From Bacteroides sp. 519 (GTDB lineage Bacteria > Bacteroidota > Bacteroidia > Bacteroidales > Bacteroidaceae), in NCBI RefSeq assembly GCF_010500955.1, contig NZ_QVMJ01000014.1:150421-214420 (forward strand): DNA of 64,000 bases. Direction: 5' to 3'. The notes below the pieces were generated by a model. It saw nothing but the letters and a program-made list of their open reading frames with translations. It was not told where the DNA came from and made no database searches. The position numbers and the translations under genes were made by a program. Shown here piece after piece: positions 51,592 to 59,682 of the stretch (position 1 is the first letter of the stretch; each line of letters begins with the position of its first letter).

Positions 51592-53334
51592 ATGAGTTAT
51601 TATCCCCCAATATCAATAAAGCAAGCGATTGATAAAATAGATTATAATCAATACTTATTGCCTGCAATACAGCGAGAATTTGTTTGGAATCACAGACAAA
51701 TTGAATTACTGTTTGATAGTCTAATGAGAAATTATCCTATCGGTTCACTTTTAATGTGGAAAGTTCAGGGAGAAAACAAGTCAAATCACAGATATTATAG
51801 TGTGTTGAAAAATTATAGGGAAAAATACAATACCCATTGTCAAGAAGTAAATACAGTTTCAATTCCAGATTTTGAAGCAGTATTAGACGGACAACAACGA
51901 CTCACTGCTCTTTATATTGGTCTAAAAGGTTCATACGCATATAAAAAGAAAAATTTCGCATGGAAAGATAATGAACATTCAATTCCTACAAGAAAATTGT
52001 ATTTATGTCTCTCTGAAAATTCTATTGACGAGGAAGATAATGAAGATGGAGCAAAATATGATTTTAGATTCCTGACAAAAGAAGAACTTGAAAATTCAGA
52101 TAAAATCTGGTTTGAGGTTGGAAAAATTTTAGCTTTAAATGGTACTTTTGAATTAAATCAATTTCTAAAAAAGAATGATTGGGATTCAGATGAATATATC
52201 AGTAATACGCTTTCAAAACTATTAGATGTTATTCATGTCAAAACCCCAGTTAATTATTATTTGGAATTGGAGCAGGACTATGATAAGGCATTGAACATTT
52301 TTATCAGAACAAATAACGGAGGAGAAAAACTATCATATTCCGATTTGATAATGTCCACAATCATTTCAGGTTGGGGTTCAAAAACTCTTTCTGCAAGGGA
52401 TGAATTTAATAATCTCATAGATGAGATATGGGATTCTACTGAAATAATCATAGACAAAGATTTAATTATTAGAACATATCTTCTCATTTTTAGCGATGAT
52501 ATTAAGTTTCGAGTAACAAACTTTTCATTAGCCAATGCAAAAGAATTCAAGGATAATTGGGAAGATATAAGAGCTTCTATTGTTGAAGCTATTGAATTGA
52601 TAAAAGACTTTGGTTATGTAGAGAGAACTCTAACTTCAAAAAATGCCATATTGCCTATAATTCATTATCTTTTTGTTAGCAATAGGACAAAGCAATTTAC
52701 AACAAAAATTGCATATAAGAAAGATAGAACCTTAATCAGAAAATGGTTTCATGCGGTAATATTAAAAAGAATTTTTGGTGGTCAAGCTGATACTGTTTTA
52801 AAATTAATTCGAGATGTTGTCAAAGAAGAAGTAAATAAAGGAACTGAAACATTTCCTACTCACGCAATAGCGAAAAAGCTTTCTAAAACACGAAAATCAA
52901 TAACAATGGACGATGAGTCTATTGAAAATCTTTTATATACGACTTATGAAGATAGGTATGCTTTCCCTATTCTTGCTTTATTATATCCTCACTTAGATTA
53001 CAAAAATAATGACTTTAACAAAGACCATATATTCCCTGTAAGTTCCTTTATAGCAAAAAATCTTAAAAAACAAGGTATTGATTTAAGTCAAAAAGGTGCA
53101 AATTACTATACAGAAAACTGGTGTTACAATGGAATCGTCAATCTTCAAATGTTGGATAGCAATGAAAATAAATCTAAAAATGATAAGTCTTTTGAGGAAT
53201 GGGCGAAAACTAATAAAATAGACTATACAAAACAAATTTTACCCAAAATCACAGAATTCTCAAGATTCATAGAATTTGTTGATGCAAGATGGGAGATGCT
53301 TAAGGAAAAACTAAGTGAGGAATTGAAATTTTGA
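51592..53334 (+). CDS. DUF262/HNH (GmrSD/BrxU-type) restriction protein
   Basis: This 580-aa protein has an N-terminal DUF262 ParB/Srx-like domain with LPAIQREFVWNHRQIELLFDS, YPIGSLLMWKV and the signature VLDGQQRLTALY near residue 100, then IRTNNGGEKLSYSDLIMS. The C-terminal DUF1524-type HNH nuclease region has DHIFPVSSF near residue 481 and NWCYNGIVNLQMLDSNENKSK. Such single-chain enzymes cut DNA with modified cytosines (type IV restriction). It is the only gene of cassette 3. Confidence 0.87.
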   Translation: MSYYPPISIKQAIDKIDYNQYLLPAIQREFVWNHRQIELLFDSLMRNYPIGSLLMWKVQGENKSNHRYYSVLKNYREKYNTHCQEVNTVSIPDFEAVLDGQQRLTALYIGLKGSYAYKKKNFAWKDNEHSIPTRKLYLCLSENSIDEEDNEDGAKYDFRFLTKEELENSDKIWFEVGKILALNGTFELNQFLKKNDWDSDEYISNTLSKLLDVIHVKTPVNYYLELEQDYDKALNIFIRTNNGGEKLSYSDLIMSTIISGWGSKTLSARDEFNNLIDEIWDSTEIIIDKDLIIRTYLLIFSDDIKFRVTNFSLANAKEFKDNWEDIRASIVEAIELIKDFGYVERTLTSKNAILPIIHYLFVSNRTKQFTTKIAYKKDRTLIRKWFHAVILKRIFGGQADTVLKLIRDVVKEEVNKGTETFPTHAIAKKLSKTRKSITMDDESIENLLYTTYEDRYAFPILALLYPHLDYKNNDFNKDHIFPVSSFIAKNLKKQGIDLSQKGANYYTENWCYNGIVNLQMLDSNENKSKNDKSFEEWAKTNKIDYTKQILPKITEFSRFIEFVDARWEMLKEKLSEELKF

Positions 53335-53337
53335 CAG

Positions 53338-53372
53338 TATAATAGGAGAATGCCAGGCACTGAACGTTACCG
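53338..53372. other. remnant of a third attC-like site / array right boundary
   Basis: Only a short hairpin (TGCCAGGCA) and an R''-like GAACGTTACCG remain between the DUF262 gene and the relaxase stop codon. The expected R' (GCCGATAAC, matching cassette 3's start) is absent. The crossover G|TTACCG falls at 53366/53367. Confidence 0.4.
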
Positions 53373-54260
53373 TCCCAATTTCCTCTTCCGTTTATTCCCC
53401 GATTCTTCCCCAGAAGTATCATACAAATGAGTCGGAATAACATCCAAAATAGAGAGGTCAACCCTGATTGTCCTCTCATTTTTTATTGTTGCGGTGCTTA
53501 ATTCTTGATTTTTAGTCATTTCAGGAGTGATTTTTGGCGATAACTCTTTATTCAGTTTCGAATAGCTGTACATCTTCGCAACCTTAGAGCCACTAAAAGA
53601 ATAACCATTCTTAGAAAAAACAATACCTTGAATCTCGTTGCTATTTTCTTTTGTTTTGAAGCGTACATTTATCTTTGCCGATTCCATATATTTGGTAAAT
53701 TCATCCCAGTTAGTAGATAAATGCAAAGATTCGCCAATCGTTCGAAATATCTCATGCTTGGTTTTATCTGGCTCTCGAAGTCTGTGCATTTTTACACTTC
53801 TTCTTTCGTTTGAAGCGTAGTGAAGTTCATATTTTAGCGTAAGTTCTTTGCAGATTTTACCGCTTCTTATCCTGTCGTTTTTGTCAGATATGGTTTTTCC
53901 GTTGTTATCTACTCGATTATAACAGATATGAATGTGTGGATGGGATTTATCAAAATGCCGACCTATGATATATTGAGTATTTTCAATGCCCATTTTTGCC
54001 ATATACTCATGAGCTATCTTTAGCATAAATTCGTCAGTCATTCGGTCTTTGTCCTGTGCGGAAAAACTAAGAACCGTATGCCCGACACATTTTGATACCT
54101 TGCTGTTTAGTTCTGCTTGCAATTCAAAACTGCTAATTATAGATTGGTTGTCTAAATTGCGAACCCCCTCATTGTCTATTAATGTTGCACCTTTTTTATT
54201 ATCAAGAATATAGTTCACGGTGTTTTTAAAAGAGCAACTTTTCAGAACCTTAGCTATCAT
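53367..54260 (-). CDS. relaxase (MobB/MobP-type mobilisation nuclease)
   Basis: This 297-aa protein starts MIAKVLKSCSFKNTVNYIL, typical of Bacteroidota relaxases. The three-His metal motif is in GRHFDKSHPHIHICYNRV near residue 100. The catalytic Tyr is likely Y17 in VNYIL. It nicks the element's oriT and pilots the strand during mobilisation. It overlaps the upstream MobC-like gene by 4 bp. The C-terminal 60 residues are low-complexity and basic. Confidence 0.9.
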   Translation of the reverse strand: MIAKVLKSCSFKNTVNYILDNKKGATLIDNEGVRNLDNQSIISSFELQAELNSKVSKCVGHTVLSFSAQDKDRMTDEFMLKIAHEYMAKMGIENTQYIIGRHFDKSHPHIHICYNRVDNNGKTISDKNDRIRSGKICKELTLKYELHYASNERRSVKMHRLREPDKTKHEIFRTIGESLHLSTNWDEFTKYMESAKINVRFKTKENSNEIQGIVFSKNGYSFSGSKVAKMYSYSKLNKELSPKITPEMTKNQELSTATIKNERTIRVDLSILDVIPTHLYDTSGEESGNKRKRKLGR

Positions 54261-54619
54261 TGTTTGATTTTGTTTAGAAGTTCGTCTATTTTCAGGCAGG
54301 TATTAGTACAATCTTCTGTGATATAGCTAAAATCTGATATATGTGCTGCTTTTGCCAATTGGTTGAGATTGTTTGCCATGCCCGCAAGTTGACGGATGTA
54401 CTCTATTTGTATTGAACTTAATCGTTGAACAACTTTTCCATCAAGAATCAAACATCTGGCACACTCACTCGTTTTCATCCCTGCTTCATCAGCCTGTTTC
54501 CTCAAGGCTTTGAGCTGGGTTTCGTCTAAGTAAATTGCTACACGGAATCTTTTTATTTCATTTGCCATTTTGCGAGGGCGTCCACCTTTCCCTTTATTCT
54601 GATTCTTTTCTTTCTGCAT
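54257..54619 (-). CDS. MobC-type relaxosome accessory protein
   Basis: This 120-aa protein has a basic N-terminus (KEKNQNKGKGGRPRKM), a ribbon-helix-helix segment (IKRFRVAIYLDETQLKALRKQADEAGMKTSECARCLIL) read in pieces around residues 20-60, and the MobC hallmark QLAGMANNLNQLAKAAH. It binds oriT beside the relaxase. It is coupled to the relaxase gene by overlap. Confidence 0.9.
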   Translation of the reverse strand: MQKEKNQNKGKGGRPRKMANEIKRFRVAIYLDETQLKALRKQADEAGMKTSECARCLILDGKVVQRLSSIQIEYIRQLAGMANNLNQLAKAAHISDFSYITEDCTNTCLKIDELLNKIKQ

Positions 54620-54791
54620 AATTTCAAGTTTGAGACCAACGGGATTTAAAGGTTTTCCAGCATGGGAAACATAAACTTGCCACCTAAAAATCCCAGTGTT
54701 ATTTTAAGAGCTATATTATTTCTAATATATACCACACCGCACAAACCCAACTAGCCGCACAAATATCAATTTTATTATTGATTATCAGCAT

Positions 54792-54837
54792 GTTGTGCGC
54801 TTATGTTTTATGTGTAAATTGCAACAAAGCGCACAAC
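54792..54837. other. candidate oriT inverted repeat upstream of mobC
   Basis: GTTGTGCGC (54792-54800) and GCGCACAAC (54829-54837) form a perfect 9-bp inverted repeat in the 329-bp gene-free stretch 54620-54948. Further TTGTGC and GCACAC words surround it, and GCCGCAC occurs at its left. The position just before mobC-relaxase is where oriT usually lies; no nic site can be assigned. Confidence 0.45.
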
Positions 54838-54948
54838 TTTTTGGAATTTTGTGCAATATTGTGTGATTCTGCACACAATAAAATTTTCTTAATCGACTGA
54901 TATACAGATGTAATTCAAATATTTGTATGGCTTGTGCGGGTTGTGCGG

Positions 54949-56325
54949 TCATACTAATTTCTTGTATAATCCACGTTGGAAATTATCGAATAACTTTCCT
55001 CTATATGCTTTTAGAAAGCGGTTGAAACTATCTCTTGACATACCATATGATTGAGCAATAGTTACTCCGTTAGCGGTAGAAAAACAATTTGGCAAAGCAT
55101 TATATAACTGCCGATAATTGCTTGGCAAGTCTTTTAATATTTCGGTTGAATTTAATGTCATTTGTACTCTTAAGGCAGTTCTACGGAAATATTCAGTTAT
55201 CAATATAGCTGCATCAATACTGGCACAATCAATTTGTTCTTTCCCTGCTTCTCCGCATCGCCACCTAATCATTTGCATGATTAAACTAAACCGAGATATG
55301 TATATTTCCAGTTTGCTATAAATTCCCTTTATGGCTTCTTCATCCTCACTATTGGATAAATCGGTATTGTATTTATGCCATTCATATAGTTTTTCCCATG
55401 CTTCGGGAGAATAAGATATTACTTTAGGTAATGGCATATTGTTCTTGTCTACGTTTTGTTCTAAGCTAAGCAGTCCCTCTATAATTGACCTCCAACTATT
55501 AAAAACGTTATCAGGTAACATCTTAATACTCCAATATTCCTTTTTTATTCTTTGAGGATAAACAAATAAAATGCGGTCTATGAATCCATTTTTTGAACGG
55601 CTACCCTCTGCCAAATTTCTAAGTAGTCCGGGTTGTATTGTTCCTGCAACAGAAATATAAGGTCTTTTTATAGATATCGAACCTCTCATGTTCTGCCTGT
55701 TTATTTGTATAGGAGAGGCACTATATGCCATCAGCCAGAATTGCTCTTCTGAACCTTTGTTATACCGATTGAAGTTATTAAACCAAGCCGCTAATTCATC
55801 TGCATAATATACTATGCCTCTTGCATTGATGCTAAGAATAGAGGAAAGGCTTTCAGGTGTAATATCGGAAACGACATACTTTTTCAACTGTGGTTCGATT
55901 GGAAAATCAGAAATCCCCTCTTCCTCCCTTTCCTTTTTTGACATATTGGCAATTCGGTCATATTCAGCAATAGCCTTTTTATACACTTCATTCGCTTCTA
56001 TATCTTTGTCTAACAAAGGAGAAATCGCAAATGCAAGAGGATGCGTTTTATTTATACCCGGGCTGCCAACAATAGCCATGTATAAGATTGCGGTTTCTTC
56101 CCATCCTTTCTTCACTTCGATGCTATGGGTATTCCCGATGGCTACTGCGCAAGAGAAAAATAGCGATGGAGCTATATAATCAATCGGGTAATCAATACAT
56201 TCGTTCGTGGAAAGAATAATATCTTGAATCTGTTTAGGGAATATATGTACAGGAAATTCGGATTTATCAAGCCCGAAATTCTCAAGATATTCTTGAACTA
56301 TTTTAGGTGGAGTTGCATTTTTCAT
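54949..56325 (-). CDS. DUF3987-type protein (primase/helicase-like)
   Basis: The ATG at 56325 gives 458 aa (MKNATPPKIVQEYLEN). It has a P-loop-like segment LYMAIVGSPGINKTHPLAFAI near residue 85 and GIVYYADELAAWFNNFNRYNKG near 180 (Walker B-like YYADE), followed by the DUF3987 C-half. Proteins of this family occur at the start of replication/mobilisation modules of Bacteroides elements and probably act on element DNA. A longer start at 56352 would read through a terminator stem. Confidence 0.83.
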   Translation of the reverse strand: MKNATPPKIVQEYLENFGLDKSEFPVHIFPKQIQDIILSTNECIDYPIDYIAPSLFFSCAVAIGNTHSIEVKKGWEETAILYMAIVGSPGINKTHPLAFAISPLLDKDIEANEVYKKAIAEYDRIANMSKKEREEEGISDFPIEPQLKKYVVSDITPESLSSILSINARGIVYYADELAAWFNNFNRYNKGSEEQFWLMAYSASPIQINRQNMRGSISIKRPYISVAGTIQPGLLRNLAEGSRSKNGFIDRILFVYPQRIKKEYWSIKMLPDNVFNSWRSIIEGLLSLEQNVDKNNMPLPKVISYSPEAWEKLYEWHKYNTDLSNSEDEEAIKGIYSKLEIYISRFSLIMQMIRWRCGEAGKEQIDCASIDAAILITEYFRRTALRVQMTLNSTEILKDLPSNYRQLYNALPNCFSTANGVTIAQSYGMSRDSFNRFLKAYRGKLFDNFQRGLYKKLV

Positions 56326-56340
56326 TGTTTTACATTTTAG

Positions 56341-56370
56341 TAAAAACGCCACCTGTAATAGATGGCGTTT
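56341..56370 (-). terminator. Rho-independent terminator after the HTH gene
   Basis: AAACGCCA (56344-56351) and TGGCGTTT (56363-56370) pair, and on the minus strand the stem is followed by TTTTT. It separates the HTH gene from the DUF3987-type gene. Confidence 0.75.
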
Positions 56371-56423
56371 AGCATGTTGAAAGAAATAAATTGATTGAGA
56401 AATTACACAACCGCTGTCGTGTA

Positions 56424-56660
56424 TTATTTATTATTGTAAGCCCTTATCGAGCTTTCGAATATTCGATTATCTGGAGTCGTTTTCAGTACACCAAGGGCAA
56501 CTAAATCGGAAACTTTCTTGTGAGAGCGACCAAGTAATTTTGCCACCTGATTAATACTATATGTCTTTTCGACTTTTTCTTCGGGAACAATTTTTCTATC
56601 AAATACCTTTTCTATGATACTTTCAAGCTCTGTCGGTGTTGTTACAATTATTTTTTCCAT
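56424..56660 (-). CDS. excisionase-like helix-turn-helix protein
   Basis: This 78-aa protein has a MerR/excisionase-type HTH, YSINQVAKLLGRSHKKVSDLVALGVLKT at residues about 34-61, and ends in a short basic tail. Such proteins direct excision or regulate element genes. It is divergent from the XRE-type regulator with a shared operator region between. Confidence 0.85.
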   Translation of the reverse strand: MEKIIVTTPTELESIIEKVFDRKIVPEEKVEKTYSINQVAKLLGRSHKKVSDLVALGVLKTTPDNRIFESSIRAYNNK

Positions 56661-56716
56661 GATTGAAGGATTATAATATTATTGAATCTTTCTATTTATT
56701 ATTTTTTATTCTTAGA

Positions 56717-56733
56717 TTTGCACTGCAAATATA
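56717..56733. promoter_or_regulatory. dyad TTTGCA-C-TGCAAA overlapping a minus-strand promoter box
   Basis: The 13-bp dyad TTTGCACTGCAAA is at 56717-56729, and the minus-strand box TATATTTG at 56733-56726 overlaps its right half. It lies between the divergent HTH and XRE genes. A related TTTGCAAA lies in the promoter at 57561, which suggests one regulator for both. Confidence 0.55.
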
Positions 56734-56801
56734 GAAAAAATAAAATGTCAATTATATAAAAACTTTAGCCATTGCTATATTTTTTATATAATTTAACTTA
56801 T

Positions 56802-57470
56802 ATGAATTATAATATGATGGATTTAGGTAGAATCAGAACATTATGTGAGAAAAACTATATACCATTGAAGAAACTGGCTTCTGATATAGGTATCTCAGAG
56901 CAAACCATTCACTTAATGTTACGACAAAATACAACTAAGCTATCAACACTAGAAGCTATAGCTCAATATTTTGATGTAGGCATTGGCTATTTCCTTCAAA
57001 CCGAGCAAGAGGAAAAAGAGACTTTTTTTGAGGAATTAAAAGCATCCTTAAAATTCACTTATGAATATGATATACGAACTTTATTTAAAGTTGAAGAGGA
57101 ACGTTTGCTAAAAGAATCGACAGAATTAAAAGCTTTTATTAAAGAAACAGAATCATTGATTGACAGAGAAATGCAAATTGATGATACTATCTTGTTTACT
57201 CGCTCAATGCAAGATGAATCAATACGAAATTTATTCATCACTTTAGGTCACTTCCCGAAAGAAGAATTGAGAAGATTAGAATTGATATGCGATAATATAT
57301 TAGCTCAATTATATGATATATTAAGAGATGAAACAATTAAGCCGTTCATCCGAGAAGAAATGTTTTCTGCAAAAGACATAGATGTAATTCTAAAAACTTA
57401 CTTCTTAAACGATTCTATATTATTGAAACCTAAAATATGGCTAATCAAAAAGGAACAAAATAACTTTTAG
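56802..57470 (+). CDS. XRE-family transcriptional regulator
   Basis: From the ATG at 56802 the protein is 222 aa. The HTH is at residues about 6-60: LGRIRTLCEKNYIPLKKLASDIGISEQTIHLMLRQ, in pieces, then LSTLEAIAQYFDVGIGYFL. The C-half is a long charged coiled coil. It probably controls the element's own promoters. Met codons at 56772, 56814 and 56817 are alternatives. Confidence 0.85.
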   Translation: MNYNMMDLGRIRTLCEKNYIPLKKLASDIGISEQTIHLMLRQNTTKLSTLEAIAQYFDVGIGYFLQTEQEEKETFFEELKASLKFTYEYDIRTLFKVEEERLLKESTELKAFIKETESLIDREMQIDDTILFTRSMQDESIRNLFITLGHFPKEELRRLELICDNILAQLYDILRDETIKPFIREEMFSAKDIDVILKTYFLNDSILLKPKIWLIKKEQNNF

Positions 57471-57533
57471 ATTATTATTCGAACTATAAATTCTAATAAA
57501 CAGCTGAAAATCATCTAAGAATAAACAGAATAG

Positions 57534-57564
57534 TTGTTCTTCTTAAAATAATGCATTACATTTG
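57534..57564 (+). promoter_or_regulatory. promoter of the P-loop ATPase gene
   Basis: TTG at 57534-57536 and TACATTTG at 57557-57564 are 20 bp apart; TTTGCAAA overlaps the box. The start codon is 54 bp downstream. Confidence 0.75.
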
Positions 57565-57617
57565 CAAATATAACAGCCGTGATAATTACGGTCGTGATAT
57601 TTAAAAAGAAGATTGAT

Positions 57618-58943
57618 ATGAAGTTTTATAATCGTGAAACAGAACTGGAAGCATTGAGCAAGATGCGAGATTTATCCTTCAAGGAGCATTCTCAAATGAC
57701 TGTACTGACAGGGCGTAGGCGTATTGGCAAAACAAGTCTGATATTAGAAAGTTGCAAAGGAACAGATACAGTCTATTTATTTGTAAATCGTGGAAACGAA
57801 GCTGCTCTTTGCAAAAGCTTTGCAGAAACGATAGTGCGTGAGTTTGATATATTTGTTCCCGAAGAAACAAGCTTTGCTCGGTTGTTTACCTTTTTGATGG
57901 AACTGGGAGAGCGAAAGAAATACAACTTGATTATAGATGAATTTCAAGAGTTCTTTTACATCAATAAAGTTGTTTACAGCCAAATACAAGACATTTGGGA
58001 TAGATACAGAAAAAAGACGAATGTAAACCTGATAATAAGCGGTTCAGTTTATACTTTGATGAATCGTATTTTTAAAGAATACAAAGAACCTTTGTATGGT
58101 CGTGCAGATAGTCTCATGAAGCTATCCCCTTTCTCTACAAATGTAATTAAGGATATTCTTAAAGATTATAAATCAGATTATTCGAACGATGATCTGTTGG
58201 CATTATATACCTTTACTGGCGGTGTCCCAAAGTATATTGAGCTATTCATGAATCAAGGGGCAACCAATATAGAAGCGATGGTTGATTTTATGATACGTTC
58301 TGAATCTCCATTTTTAAGCGAGGGAAATATTTTACTTATCCAAGAGTTTGGACGTAAATACGGAAACTACTTTTCTATTCTTACTGCTATTGCTAACGGA
58401 AAGAATACAATTCCAGAAATAGAAGAAGCTTTAGGAGATACGAGTGTCACAGGGCATTTAAAGCGTTTGGAAGAAGATTATGAATTGATTAAGAAGAAAC
58501 GCCCGATATTCGCAAAAGAAGGAACTCAAACGGTGCGCTACGAGATATCCGATATGTTCTTACGTTTTTGGTTTAGGTATTTCATCAAATACAATGATTT
58601 AATAGAATCACAGAATTTACCTTTATTAGCTGATATCATAAAGAAAGATTATCCGACCTATTCGGGCTTAACTCTTGAAATGTATTTCCGCCAAAAAATG
58701 ATGGAAAGCCATGAGTTCCGCAACATCGGCTCGTGGTGGGAGGGAAAGAAAAGCACGGAACAAAACGAAATAGATATTGTAGGCATCTATGCGGATGATA
58801 AACGAGCTTTAGTTGGTGAAGTGAAACGGCAACGTAAAAACTTTAAGCCTGAATTATTTAATGCGAAAGTAGAAGCGATTAGAAAAAAAGCACTTTTCAA
58901 ATACGAAATTGAGACAAAGTGCTTAACTTTGGACGATATGTAA
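57618..58943 (+). CDS. archaeal-type P-loop ATPase with DUF234 C-terminal domain
   Basis: The ATG at 57618 gives 441 aa (MKFYNRETELEALSKM). Walker A is TGRRRIGKTSLI near residue 35, Walker B is YNLIIDEFQEFF near 105 and sensor NLIISGSVYTLMNR. A winged helix follows (TSVTGHLKRLEEDYELI) and then the DUF234 nuclease-like tail (FRNIGSWWEGK, NEIDIVGIYADDKRALVGEVKR), with the E-x(n)-D-x(n)-ExK arrangement of PDDEXK folds. The family is common in mobile DNA and of unclear role. Its 3' third is duplicated outside attR. Confidence 0.9.
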   Translation: MKFYNRETELEALSKMRDLSFKEHSQMTVLTGRRRIGKTSLILESCKGTDTVYLFVNRGNEAALCKSFAETIVREFDIFVPEETSFARLFTFLMELGERKKYNLIIDEFQEFFYINKVVYSQIQDIWDRYRKKTNVNLIISGSVYTLMNRIFKEYKEPLYGRADSLMKLSPFSTNVIKDILKDYKSDYSNDDLLALYTFTGGVPKYIELFMNQGATNIEAMVDFMIRSESPFLSEGNILLIQEFGRKYGNYFSILTAIANGKNTIPEIEEALGDTSVTGHLKRLEEDYELIKKKRPIFAKEGTQTVRYEISDMFLRFWFRYFIKYNDLIESQNLPLLADIIKKDYPTYSGLTLEMYFRQKMMESHEFRNIGSWWEGKKSTEQNEIDIVGIYADDKRALVGEVKRQRKNFKPELFNAKVEAIRKKALFKYEIETKCLTLDDM

Positions 58944-58955
58944 TAACAATAAATA

Positions 58956-58976
58956 TTGTTCGAAAATTGGTCGAAC
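58956..58976 (+). promoter_or_regulatory. candidate integrase arm-type site, right end
   Basis: TTGTTCGAAAATTGGTCGAAC shares 17 consecutive bases (58960-58976) with the left-end site at 43481-43497. Confidence 0.55.
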
Positions 58977-59026
58977 AACAGATTTTCAAAATATAACTTT
59001 CTGATTATCAGTACAAAAGAAATAGA

Positions 59027-59048
59027 GTTCGAATCCGCCAGGAACCTC
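59027..59048 (+). other. attR core
   Basis: This is identical over 22 bp to the tRNA-Cys 3' end at 43343-43364. Bases to its left do not continue the tRNA. Confidence 0.9.
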
Positions 59049-59053
59049 AGGGG

Positions 59054-59090
59054 ACCCTTTCAGAATTAATCTGAGAGGGTTTTTCTTTTT
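59054..59090 (+). terminator. original terminator of tRNA-Cys, now right of attR
   Basis: ACCCTTTCAGA and TCTGAGAGGGT pair around TTAA-type loop bases and are followed by TTTTCTTTTT. Its distance from the attR core fits the chromosomal terminator of tRNA-Cys before insertion. Confidence 0.85.
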
Positions 59091-59165
59091 AAAAGACACG
59101 ATTATGTAGGGTCAGTCCTAAAAACCCGGTTGCAACTACTTAAAAAAAGTGATGAAGTCAGGAGA

Positions 59166-59614
59166 AGAAGCGCCCAATATTTGCAAAAGAAGGAACTCAA
59201 ACAGTGCGTTATGAGATATCTGATATGTTCTTACGTTTTTGGTTTAGGTATTTCATCAAATACAATGATTTAATAGAATCGCAGAATTTACCGTTATTAG
59301 CTGATATCATAAAGAAAGATTATCCGACCTATTTGGGGTTAACTCTTGAAATGTATTTCCGCCAAAAGATGATGGAAAGTCATGAGTTCCGCAACATCGG
59401 CTCGTGGTGGGAAGGAAAGAAAAGCACGGAACAAAACGAAATAGATATTGTTGGCATCTATGCGGATGATAAACGAGCTTTAGTTGGCGAAGTGAAACGA
59501 CAGCGTAAGAATTTTAAGCCTGAATTATTTAACGCGAAAGTAGAAGCGATTAGAAAAAAAGCACTCTTCAAATACGAAATTGAGACAAAGTACTTAACTT
59601 TGGACGATATGTAA
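59166..59614 (+). pseudogene. truncated second copy of the P-loop/DUF234 ATPase gene
   Basis: The segment matches 58495-58943 over 449 bp without indels, with scattered third-position changes and, in protein, Ser to Leu in TYSGL and Cys to Tyr near the end. Homology runs about 10 bp past the stop codon. There is no N-terminal part, no start with context and no Walker motifs. It lies outside attR, so it is probably the scar of an earlier related element or of recombination with one. A GTG or ATG start at 59204 could still allow a 136-residue DUF234 fragment. Confidence 0.85.
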
Positions 59615-59623
59615 TAACAATAA

Positions 59624-59655
59624 TGGAGGAGTGCCAAAAGTTCGACACCCCTCCA
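59624..59655. terminator. hairpin between the pseudogene and the GH3 gene
   Basis: TGGAGGAGTG (59624-59633) and CACCCCTCCA (59646-59655) pair at 9 of 10 positions. There is no T-run on the plus strand. It separates two convergent genes. Confidence 0.4.
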
Positions 59656-59682
59656 ATCCACGAGGGCGGTTTTACCTCAAAT

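Larger units (their letters stand above)
43343..59048. mobile_element. 15.7-kb integrative mobilisable element in tRNA-Cys
   Basis: The boundaries are a 22-bp direct repeat, GTTCGAATCCGCCAGGAACC plus TC, at 43343-43364 (the tRNA-Cys 3' end) and 59027-59048. The contents from left are a tyrosine recombinase, small lipoproteins, an attC-bounded cargo block (RiPP genes, type II Thoeris, DUF262 protein), relaxase, MobC, DUF3987-type protein, HTH proteins and a P-loop ATPase. There is a mobilisation module but no type IV secretion genes, so transfer would need a helper. The layout resembles NBU/Tn4555-like elements. Confidence 0.88.

Noticed and set aside
59204..59614. Independent 136-aa gene outside attR
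   Set aside because: It is the 3' third of the ATPase gene in the same frame without ATPase motifs or a promoter; called a pseudogene.
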